From positions 1-23,217 of IMG/VR virus record IMGVR_UViG_3300032282_001429: DNA of 23,217 bases. One strand, given 5' to 3'. The notes beneath the pieces were generated by a model that saw only the letters and a list, made by a program, of their open reading frames with translations, did not search any database and was not told where the DNA came from. This DNA is from a virus. Every line of letters starts with the position of its first letter. Within the stretch, counting starts at the first letter, position 1. Shown one piece after another: positions 14,664 through 19,811 of the stretch. Made by a program: the position numbers and the translations under genes.

Positions 14664-14836
14664 CTAAAACGAATTGCAATTAGGATTTTCCACAATCCAA
14701 CACTCATCGACCAATACTGGCTAAAGCTGTTATGCCGTTTTCCAGTTACCACATCCGTCCAACCAGAAGCAATCTGAGCCTTGGTAAACCAAATACCAAA
14801 ACACGGTCTAAGCGCTGTCTCCGTGCTTATTCTCAT
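14660..14836 (-). CDS. Coupled 58-aa protein between the small and large terminase genes
   Basis: A 58-residue frame starting MRISTETALRPCFGIWFTKA and ending ILIAIRFR. It overlaps the upstream gene by ATGA at its start and the large terminase by ATGA at its stop, filling the gap exactly, which is strong evidence that it is real. The centre contains SGWTDVVTGKRHNSFSQYWS; the end is hydrophobic and basic but too short for a confident membrane helix. It may be a terminase-associated factor or serve mainly to couple translation. Function unknown. Confidence 0.65.
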   Translation of the reverse strand: MRISTETALRPCFGIWFTKAQIASGWTDVVTGKRHNSFSQYWSMSVGLWKILIAIRFR

Positions 14837-15363
14837 GTTGCGGGATCAGCAGGCTTGGCAACAACGTCTACGCTGCTGGCCTTCAGCTTGGCTTTCGCCT
14901 CCTCAATGGCCTTCATTGCATCCTCAAGGCTGGGAGCCGCACTCTTGTGCTCAATCGTCACCTTGTTCCCCTCGGACGCCATGAAATACTTGTCCGCATA
15001 AATGCCGTAGGCCATTGCCAAATCCCTGATGTTTGTCCGCCGAAGCGCATTCTCATCTTCCGACAACATCTTCATCTTCTCCTGCTGCAACAGCCTAGCC
15101 CCCTCAATCAGCTCAATTGCATCCTGAGCAATGATCTCCCGGCGGCTATCCACCAGCCCCTTATGCCTCGCTTTCAACCCCACCAGCGTGTACCAATCCA
15201 CCCCCTCTTCCTTCATTATCGACTTCCACGACTGCCCACCAGCCATCTTCTCAATGCACCGGGCAGCCTTCTCGGGGTTCCTTGCCTCCACCAACCGTCG
15301 GTTGTCCGCCGCCTCCACAATCGAAGACGCTATCTTCTTTCTCAATTGTTTGCTTTCACTCAT
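14833..15363 (-). CDS. Putative terminase small subunit / DNA-recognition protein (176 aa)
   Basis: A 176-residue protein starting MSESKQLRKKIASSIVEAAD. The N-terminal half contains a likely helix-turn-helix (GGQSWKSIMKEEGVDWYTLV, about residues 42-61), a helical middle (DAIELIEGARLLQQEKMKML) and a C-terminal segment with GNKVTIEHKSAAPSLEDAMK and a coiled-coil tail. HTH followed by an oligomerising helix and a strand with a short acidic/helical tail is the usual plan of small terminase subunits, which recognise the packaging site and regulate the large subunit. It is first in the late operon, just upstream of the large terminase. Homology is not obvious, so the call leans on architecture and synteny. 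Confidence 0.72.
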   Translation of the reverse strand: MSESKQLRKKIASSIVEAADNRRLVEARNPEKAARCIEKMAGGQSWKSIMKEEGVDWYTLVGLKARHKGLVDSRREIIAQDAIELIEGARLLQQEKMKMLSEDENALRRTNIRDLAMAYGIYADKYFMASEGNKVTIEHKSAAPSLEDAMKAIEEAKAKLKASSVDVVAKPADPAT

Positions 15364-15368
15364 AAGTC

Positions 15369-15397
15369 GTTATCCCACAAACCCCACCGCCCGTCAA
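15369..15397 (-). promoter_or_regulatory. Candidate late promoter for the terminase operon
   Basis: On the minus strand TTGACG (15392-15397) and GATAAC (15369-15374) are 17 nt apart; GATAAC ends 5 nt before the ATG at 15363, so transcription would start at or next to the start codon. It is the best sigma70-like match before the structural genes. Confidence 0.45.
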
Positions 15398-15545
15398 TCA
15401 CTTTTTTTTAAAATAATGTGTAACCTTTGCCCCCTTTCCCCCGTCCCTTAATACCATTTACCACCCCAGCACTCCTGTGCCTACTTGTCCTACTGGGCAG
15501 TTGCAAAAAAAATTTAATAGGTCGGTTTACCCAATCATCGTTAAA

Positions 15546-15585
15546 CCCCCCATCGCCCGAACAACCCCCTCCCCCCCCCTACCCC
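15546..15585 (-). other. G-quadruplex-forming motif
   Basis: The minus strand reads G4-TA-G9-A-G5-TTGTTC-G3-CGAT-G6, satisfying the usual four-run G3+ pattern with loops of 1-6 nt. A second G-rich cluster with runs of 3, 5 and 5 lies at 15424-15447. Sequence-level evidence only. Confidence 0.7.
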
Positions 15586-15622
15586 TTTGGAGCCCAACGG
15601 GCTGCACTATTCCTCTGAATCA

Positions 15623-15642
15623 TGTGAATAAGATGTGGATAA
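15623..15642 (-). promoter_or_regulatory. DnaA-box-like pair
   Basis: 15634-15642 is a perfect TTATCCACA on the minus strand. 15623-15631 matches the same 9-mer with one difference, in the same orientation, 2 nt away. A single perfect box can occur by chance, but the adjacent near-copy in a spacer makes host DnaA binding worth considering. Confidence 0.4.
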
Positions 15643-15667
15643 CACGGGGATTGGCGCGTGAGAGCAT

Positions 15668-15706
15668 AAAAAAAGGGACAGAACCCATTGCTGGGCGCTG
15701 TCCCTT
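15668..15706 (-). terminator. Rho-independent terminator of the MoxR/VWA cassette
   Basis: On the minus strand AGGGACAG pairs perfectly with CTGTCCCT, with an inner CCCA/TGGG stem, followed by TTTTTTT. It lies 14 nt after the stop of the 34-aa gene and separates the cassette from the late operon. Confidence 0.9.
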
Positions 15707-15719
15707 GATTGTCGGTGGG

Positions 15720-15824
15720 CTAGGGTTTGCTTGGCGGGTCGCTAGGAGGTCGCGTGAAGACTACGATAAGCAGGAAGATGGCTAGGATGAGAGCACCTAG
15801 CAGGAGGTCAATGAGGCGGCTCAT
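15720..15824 (-). CDS. 34-aa single-pass membrane peptide at the end of the MoxR/VWA cassette
   Basis: A 34-residue peptide beginning MSRLIDLLLGALILAIFLLI, with a hydrophobic helix at residues 4-23 and a polar, proline-rich tail (TRPPSDPPSKP). Its ATG overlaps the VWA-gene stop by ATGA, and an AAGGAG lies 8 nt upstream, so translation is well supported. It is immediately followed by a terminator, making it the last gene of the cassette. Small size and one membrane helix suggest a membrane anchor, regulator or toxin-like peptide working with the VWA protein; this is inference from context. Confidence 0.7.
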   Translation of the reverse strand: MSRLIDLLLGALILAIFLLIVVFTRPPSDPPSKP

Positions 15825-17188
15825 TTGAGCATCTCCTTGAGGGCCTCGAGGTGTTCTATCCGCTTGATGTCGTGCAGCTTGGATAAGCGCAGGGCTTCGG
15901 CGGATAGTTCCGAGTGTTGGTCGTCATTGACACCTGTGACGTAGCCGTCGCAGATCCAGATGCGCGGTTGGGTTTGCGTGCCCAACCACTTGAGGACGGG
16001 GCCGTCGATGATGTTGCCTTGGCCCGTTTCGTCACGGAAGTGACGGATGGCGTTTTCGTTGGCCATGCGGCCCTGTTCGGCTACGATGGCGATCTTGCCT
16101 GCGTCCCCATATCCGCAATAGATGGCAACCTTGGCTGCGGGTGCCTTTTCGAGGATGTTGGCGATGGCTTTGGTGCTGATGTTCATTGACCCTGAGGCGT
16201 CGATGATGAACGTGCCGCCCTTGTTGGCATTGCGGCGGGTGGGGCGTTTGAAGGCGCGTCCGTCGGTGAGCAGGCGATGGATTGTGCCAACGCGGGTGCC
16301 TATCATCATGGAACGCTTTCGGCGGTCGCCCTCGATCTTGCGCTGCTTTTCGAGGTGGAGCTTGCGTATCTCGCTGAGCTTGCCCCAATTGGCCTTTCTG
16401 GTGGCGTTCTTATGCCCCATGAGGCTGTGCATGTGGCGCTTGATGGTCTCGTCATCGCTGTCGATTGCCTCGTGCGCTTGGGATAGGAGCTTGCGCAGCA
16501 GCTTCGCGGCCTTGATGGTTAGCTTGAACGTCGGGATTTCGCCCGATGTTGTCTTGCGCTTGCCCGACAACGTTTGGCCGACCATCTTGCCTATGCGATG
16601 TGCAACTCGCAATAGCTCACCGTGGTCGTCCGTTGTTGGCATTTCTGGCAAAACGATCGCTCTTTTGTTGATCGCGATTATTACATCGTCATGCATCTTT
16701 CTGAACTCGTCGTACAGCTTAAGAGGGCCATGTAATCCACGCGGAACTGCCGTCGTGTGTTGCAGCATCAGGTGCGCATAGCTTTCGAGGATCGCATGCT
16801 TGTCTGCTGAGTTGGCGATCTGATCTACCAGACGCGCATGCGTCTGTGGCGTTGAGCATCCCATGTCACTCGGCAGTAGGTTCTTGCGATAGAGCGCGGT
16901 GGCTATGCGTAGATCCTCGACGCATTGGAGGTCGTGGTTGTTGAAACCGTGCTTGGCACATAGCTTGGCTGGCGAGATGCCGGGCGTGATTGCCGCATGC
17001 ATCAGTTCGTGCATGCGGACAAACTGCTCGTTGGCTGCGCCTGCGGGAGGTAGACCCATCTCGTTATTGATGGGATCGGTGTAGCCCTCTGGCATGTCGT
17101 GGGCGGGTGCGGTTTGGACTACCTTCCACGCCTTGCCGTTGATGGCCTCGGGCAATGGCCGAGATGGATGTTGTTTATTCTTTTGCAT
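15821..17188 (-). CDS. HExxH and von Willebrand A domain protein, partner of the MoxR-like ATPase (455 aa)
   Basis: A 455-residue protein. Near the N-terminus MHELMHA contains HExxH (H60, E61, H64), followed by VEDLRIATAL (E91/D92), the spacing expected of a zinc-metallopeptidase-like fold with a downstream acidic ligand. A helical, basic middle (~200-310) leads to a VWA domain starting TFIIDASGSM, with MIDAS residues D330, S332 and S334; the later ICDGYVTG near 412-419 could supply another MIDAS acid. This order resembles CobT-like and DUF2201-like proteins that work with CobS/MoxR AAA+ ATPases. It starts 4 nt after the ATPase stop; the ATG at 17188 avoids a long overlap. It could be a metal-dependent adaptor or protease loading substrates to the ATPase. 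Whether zinc is bound is not shown. Confidence 0.85.
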   Translation of the reverse strand: MQKNKQHPSRPLPEAINGKAWKVVQTAPAHDMPEGYTDPINNEMGLPPAGAANEQFVRMHELMHAAITPGISPAKLCAKHGFNNHDLQCVEDLRIATALYRKNLLPSDMGCSTPQTHARLVDQIANSADKHAILESYAHLMLQHTTAVPRGLHGPLKLYDEFRKMHDDVIIAINKRAIVLPEMPTTDDHGELLRVAHRIGKMVGQTLSGKRKTTSGEIPTFKLTIKAAKLLRKLLSQAHEAIDSDDETIKRHMHSLMGHKNATRKANWGKLSEIRKLHLEKQRKIEGDRRKRSMMIGTRVGTIHRLLTDGRAFKRPTRRNANKGGTFIIDASGSMNISTKAIANILEKAPAAKVAIYCGYGDAGKIAIVAEQGRMANENAIRHFRDETGQGNIIDGPVLKWLGTQTQPRIWICDGYVTGVNDDQHSELSAEALRLSKLHDIKRIEHLEALKEMLK

Positions 17189-17192
17189 GTTA

Positions 17193-17963
17193 TTAGACCG
17201 TGGCGGCTTCGTTGACGGTGGCGGCGGCAACTTTGATGCTGTCGAGGATTGCGTTGGCGCGGCTCTTGCCGAACACGGCGGTGGCGGCAACCTTCTCGTC
17301 CACAACCTTGCACAGGTCGTTGAACGTGAACCAGCTACGCATGGAGATGCGCTCCGATTGGTTGGGATGCGTGGCGGACGCCTTGGCCGCTTTGCGCTGG
17401 CACTCGGGCAGCATGTTGATCATTTCGGGGTGCGGCTCGTCGATCTCGATGACCTGCGAGAAGCGGGACTTCATGCCCTCGGTCCGCAGCGCCTCCCCAG
17501 GGAGGAGGTTGGACGTTGCAACGCAGGTAAATCCCTCGGCGGGCTTGAGCGTTTCGCCCGTGATGAGGTTCATCTTGGCGGAGCCGGTGCCGTCAAGCAC
17601 CGTATGTAGGAGCGACTCGACGTCGCCGTTGGCCTTGTCGATCTCGTTGATGACGAGTCGGCGGCCGAAGCGCCAAGCCGTGGCAGCGGGGCCGTCCTGC
17701 CAGACGAAACCTTCGTTACCGCGATTGATGTAGTACCCCAGCAGATCGGCTGCGGAGGTTTCGTCGGTCATCGTGATTACGACCGCGTCTGACGCGCCCT
17801 GATGTTGAGCCGCGAACGTCTTGCCGGTGCCAGCAGGACCGTGCAGGAACAGAAAGCGGTTGTTGGGCATACGACCGAGGTTGTCGAGGAGAGCGTTGGC
17901 GACGTGCCAAACGCTGTTCTGGTCGATAACGCTGGTCGTGGAGGAGCTGGTGCTCTTGTTCAT
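17193..17963 (-). CDS. MoxR/CobS-like AAA+ ATPase (256 aa)
   Basis: A 256-residue AAA+ protein. Walker A is GPAGTGKT at residues 42-49; the Walker B region is LVINEIDKA at about 103-111, in which the usual first acidic residue is Asn106 while Glu107 is kept; sensor 1 is CVATSN near 147-152; an arginine-finger-like GMKSRF ends at R167-F168. MoxR-type ATPases form hexamers that remodel or load metal into partner proteins, usually with a VWA-domain partner, and the partner is encoded next door. Its leader is A/C-rich (ACACACAAC) with no Shine-Dalgarno. It is compact, lacking a long C-terminal lid. The target is unknown. Confidence 0.87.
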   Translation of the reverse strand: MNKSTSSSTTSVIDQNSVWHVANALLDNLGRMPNNRFLFLHGPAGTGKTFAAQHQGASDAVVITMTDETSAADLLGYYINRGNEGFVWQDGPAATAWRFGRRLVINEIDKANGDVESLLHTVLDGTGSAKMNLITGETLKPAEGFTCVATSNLLPGEALRTEGMKSRFSQVIEIDEPHPEMINMLPECQRKAAKASATHPNQSERISMRSWFTFNDLCKVVDEKVAATAVFGKSRANAILDSIKVAAATVNEAATV

Positions 17964-18071
17964 GTTGTGTGTACGTAGTCACGCAGGTTGTGTGGCCTGC
18001 GGCTCAAACGCGAGCGACGTATCCCATTAGTGGGAAGTGAGAATCCCGAGCCGAAGGCTCGGGAAAAATTT
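17964..18071 (-). promoter_or_regulatory. Structured leader upstream of the MoxR-like gene
   Basis: The 108-nt gap has three hairpins: a perfect 9-bp stem with a 3-nt loop at 18044-18064 (core CCCGAGCC/GGCTCGGG), TCCCA/TGGGA at 18022-18035, and GCAGG/CCTGC just upstream of the ATG. On the plus strand the first is followed by AAAAATTTTT, so it could stop plus-strand transcripts; on the minus strand no T-tract follows it. CTAATGGG here recurs upstream of the 73-aa gene. Confidence 0.5.
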
Positions 18072-18158
18072 TTAGCCGAGGATGATCTGGACGCAAAGCC
18101 AAGCGAAGCCGCCGACGATGACGACGCCGAGGATAAAATCGCAGAACTTACGCTTCAT
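18072..18158 (-). CDS. 28-aa single-pass membrane peptide
   Basis: A 28-residue peptide beginning MKRKFCDFILGVVIVGGFAW and ending CVQIILG: a basic N-terminus and one hydrophobic helix filling the rest. The ATG overlaps the last codons and stop of the 73-aa gene by 11 nt, so coupled translation is plausible. With the 34-aa peptide at the other end, the ATPase/VWA pair is flanked by two tiny membrane proteins. It is short enough to have arisen by chance, but the charge and hydrophobicity pattern and the overlap support a gene. Confidence 0.55.
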   Translation of the reverse strand: MKRKFCDFILGVVIVGGFAWLCVQIILG

Positions 18159-18369
18159 ACGAGACGGTGATAAAGTTGGAGTTGAGGTTGAACCGTCCTT
18201 GACGCCAAGCCTTGACGGCGGCGTTGCGGTTGATGATGACGAGGTGAGTGGGGTTCTTGCCGGGAGCGGCCATCGAGTACGCAAACGGATACTCGCCTTT
18301 TCTGGAGAGGTAGTATGTGCCGAAACGCTTAAAGAGCCGATTGGGGCGCGTAATTTTGGTGAGCTTCAT
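18148..18369 (-). CDS. Hypothetical basic protein (73 aa)
   Basis: A 73-residue protein starting MKLTKITRPNRLFKRFGTYY, with basic and aromatic residues throughout (GEYPFAYSM, NRNAAVKAWRQGRFNLNSNF) and an end in TVSYEA. It has no membrane helix and may be a small RNA- or DNA-binding or adaptor protein; I do not recognise it. It sits behind a good promoter candidate (TTGATC-17-TCTAAT) and a small leader hairpin (ATGGGG/CCCCAT), and overlaps the 28-aa gene. Confidence 0.62.
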   Translation of the reverse strand: MKLTKITRPNRLFKRFGTYYLSRKGEYPFAYSMAAPGKNPTHLVIINRNAAVKAWRQGRFNLNSNFITVSYEA

Positions 18370-18391
18370 AGTCGTATGGGGGCGTTACCCC

Positions 18392-18420
18392 ATTAGAAGA
18401 GTTGTTGGTTGTTGGATCAA
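18392..18420 (-). promoter_or_regulatory. Candidate promoter of the MoxR/VWA cassette
   Basis: On the minus strand TTGATC (18415-18420) is 17 nt from TCTAAT (18392-18397), which matches TATAAT at 5 of 6 positions. The -35 overlaps the stop of the 151-aa gene, and the ATG of the 73-aa gene is 22 nt after the -10. The spacer contains CCAACAACCAACA, also present before the SSB-like gene, so the sequence may have another role. Confidence 0.5.
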
Positions 18421-18872
18421 TCCTCGTGTTGGTCGTAAGTACCGCGACGGTCTGAGACGACTTCCGTGAAGTCGTCGTTCAGGAATTCATTGATGAGCAT
18501 GATTCGCGCATTGAGCCAGAACACGCGTGTTTTGGCTGAAGGGTTGTTTTTGGAAGAACGTTCCGCCCACTTTAGGTCTCTGGAGAGGGTTTCGATGTGG
18601 CTCTTGATCATCGCTCCCGTCCAACGGGTGATGTAGTTGAGGTCGTGGCTCACGTTGCCAATCACGAATACCATTTCGTCGGCTTCGATCTTGTTGCTGA
18701 GAACTTCTTTGCGCGAGCGATAGCTGCGCACGATATCACTAGCATTGTCGTCCCACATTTCATTCTTATCAGCAGGACGGAACGTCCCATCCACATTCCT
18801 AAACTTAGTGACTGGATGGCCGCTTGTAGCTGGGCGGGACGACTGGCTGGCGAGAGGGTGACGGTGTTTCAT
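18417..18872 (-). CDS. Hypothetical protein at the head of the cassette (151 aa)
   Basis: A 151-residue protein beginning MKHRHPLASQSSRPATSGHP, with a disordered basic start, then a mostly helical region (VRSYRSRKEVLSNKIEADEM, VSHDLNYITRWTGAMIKSHI, and LSRDLKWAERSSKNNP) and an acidic end (YDQHED). It has no membrane segment or known catalytic motif. An AAGGG 5 nt upstream of the ATG serves as Shine-Dalgarno but lies in the arm of a perfect inverted repeat that could hide it. As the first leftward gene from the divergent control region it is probably expressed early. I do not recognise it. Confidence 0.65.
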   Translation of the reverse strand: MKHRHPLASQSSRPATSGHPVTKFRNVDGTFRPADKNEMWDDNASDIVRSYRSRKEVLSNKIEADEMVFVIGNVSHDLNYITRWTGAMIKSHIETLSRDLKWAERSSKNNPSAKTRVFWLNARIMLINEFLNDDFTEVVSDRRGTYDQHED

Positions 18873-18875
18873 AAC

Positions 18876-18897
18876 GACCCTTCAGAACACAAGGGTC
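18876..18897 (-). promoter_or_regulatory. Hairpin over the ribosome site of the 151-aa gene
   Basis: On the minus strand GACCCTT and AAGGGTC form a perfect 7-bp stem with an 8-nt loop, 3 nt from the ATG at 18872. The right arm contains the AAGGG ribosome site. Confidence 0.5.
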
Positions 18898-18956
18898 AAG
18901 GAGGAGCGCAGGCGAAGCCGAGAACTCCTTGAGGGCGCAGCCCCTTGCCCTTGTGT
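18887..18956. repeat. Branched inverted repeat (cloverleaf-like)
   Basis: ACACAAGGG (18887-18895) pairs with CCCTTGTGT (18948-18956), and TCAAGGAG (18896-18903) pairs with CTCCTTGA (18925-18932). Two small hairpins, GGC-GAA-GCC and GGGC-GCA-GCCC, protrude. All arms are perfect. Confidence 0.65.
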
Positions 18957-19162
18957 TATGAGTTTGGGGCGATATGGAACAACGGCTCCGCCGAGCCTGC
19001 ACGTCGCCAGCCCAGCGGAGAGCGGACAGACAGGCACCGCTATACCACCGAGGCCGAAGGCCGAGCATTGGATGCGGGGGCGTCGCGGGGGCGGCAGCCC
19101 CTGCGTCTCTGCACATTTGATTGCTTGCGAAGCAAGCAGCCAATAGGCAGAGCCCCATAAAT

Positions 19163-19181
19163 ACATGCGAAAAACGCATGT
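19163..19181. repeat. Perfect 7-bp inverted repeat with A5 loop
   Basis: ACATGCG-AAAAA-CGCATGT, in the divergent control region. A protein-binding dyad or RNA hairpin is possible; there is no T-tract beyond it. Confidence 0.45.
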
Positions 19182-19294
19182 GTTGCAAGCGATTGCTGGT
19201 AAGTAAGCTACGTTGTTACGCCATAAGATTATCTAATGATGAGAGAATCCTGGCTGATAGGTAGACACGGCTACGGGTTATTAGCGTTGCTGCA

Positions 19295-19330
19295 CGTTAT
19301 TAAAGCGCGTGCTGCTAATTTTTAATAACG
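19295..19330. repeat. Perfect 10-bp inverted repeat in an AT-rich segment
   Basis: CGTTATTAAA (19295-19304) and TTTAATAACG (19321-19330) flank 16 nt. A further TTATTA-type copy lies just upstream (19278-19283) and the palindrome TACGCGTA lies just downstream. This AT-rich patch in a GC-rich region is a candidate operator or origin-unwinding segment. Confidence 0.5.
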
Positions 19331-19361
19331 CAATACGCGTACGCATTGGCTGGCTGCTGGA

Positions 19362-19475
19362 AAGTTTGAGTGCGCCACCGGCCAGCGAAGCTGCCGGGGG
19401 CGCGGAGAATGTCACACTTTTTGCCGGTGGCGTTGAGAAGTTTGAAGCGCCAAAAGAAAGTCACACTCTTTGCCG
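19362..19475. repeat. Two-copy direct repeat interrupted by a GAA hairpin in one copy
   Basis: AAGTTTGA...CGCCA occurs at 19362-19377 and 19438-19452, and GTCACACTYTTTGCCG at 19411-19426 and 19460-19475 (one difference). In copy 1 a hairpin with a GAA loop (19378-19397) and flanking GC-rich DNA lie between the halves; in copy 2 only 7 nt do. Confidence 0.6.
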
Positions 19476-19566
19476 AAAGTTTTATTTGACAATGCGCGGG
19501 AAATCGAAATGCTTCTGGGCATGGGGCGTTGTGTGTCGCTCCTACCGCGTTTGTGTGTCGCGGTTG

Positions 19567-19601
19567 CCCTCTGGTCCTCAAGGCCAGAGGGTTTCTTTTT
19601 T
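19567..19601 (+). terminator. Strong plus-strand terminator upstream of the early genes
   Basis: CCCTCTGG (19567-19574) and CCAGAGGG (19584-19591) form a perfect 8-bp stem with a 9-nt loop, followed by TTTCTTTTTT. No gene precedes it on the plus strand, so it ends either a small RNA or antisense transcription from the control region. Confidence 0.85.
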
Positions 19602-19651
19602 CGCAAGGCGTTGGTTTCCAATACCGCAAACCGGCTTAGAAGGAAATGTTC

Positions 19652-19680
19652 TTGACACGATTTTTTCCTGATGGAATATC
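19652..19680 (+). promoter_or_regulatory. Possible early promoter
   Basis: TTGACA (19652-19657) is followed after 17 nt by AATATC (19675-19680), a weak -10. It lies just after the terminator and 132 nt before the first early gene. Another TTGACA at 19486-19491 also has only a poor -10. Confidence 0.35.
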
Positions 19681-19740
19681 CCAAGCATTCCTCCGAAGGT
19701 TTGGGAAATCCCGGGCATCTGGTGATGCCAGAATTCCATC
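19670..19740 (+). promoter_or_regulatory. Three-way-junction-like leader structure
   Basis: GATGGAAT (19670-19677) pairs perfectly with ATTCCATC (19733-19740). Between them are TCCCAA/TTGGGA (19679-19684 with 19701-19706, inner CCT/AGG) and GGCATC-TGGT-GATGCC (19714-19729). A T-run before and an A-run after could extend the outer stem. It matches no riboswitch class I can recognise. Confidence 0.45.
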
Positions 19741-19811
19741 CCAAAAATAATTCAAAAAAGAATTTGCTTTTTGATTTTTGTTAGGCAGGGTCAAAACGAA
19801 AACTAAAACAT

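Larger units (their letters stand above)
15364..15719. other. Non-coding spacer beside the small terminase gene
   Basis: This gap of about 356 nt holds no convincing gene. It contains the terminase promoter candidate, A/T runs (for example around 15402-15412 and 15505-15515), long C-runs on the plus strand (G-runs on the minus strand), two DnaA-box-like sequences at 15623-15642 and the terminator of the MoxR/VWA cassette at 15668-15706. A spacer next to the small terminase gene is a natural place for a cos or pac site. Confidence 0.6.
18873..19811. promoter_or_regulatory. Divergent non-coding control region
   Basis: About 939 nt separate the leftward 151-aa gene from the rightward 113-aa gene. 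No convincing coding frame was found. The left third is GC-rich with short hairpins carrying GAA or GCA triloops (18911-18919, 18933-18943, 19052-19062, 19123-19137); the centre has direct and inverted repeats; the right part has a plus-strand terminator and a structured leader. Function as an origin, switch region or small-RNA locus is inferred. Confidence 0.7.

Noticed and set aside
18040-18071. Hairpin 18044-18064 as a minus-strand terminator after the 28-aa gene
   Set aside because: On the minus strand no T-tract follows the stem; the T-run precedes it. It may act on the plus strand, so it was listed only as leader structure.
18805-19188. Minus- and plus-strand frames across the hairpin-rich control region
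   Set aside because: They translate GC palindromes into Pro/Arg/Leu-rich sequence, overlap one another in several frames and have no ribosome site.
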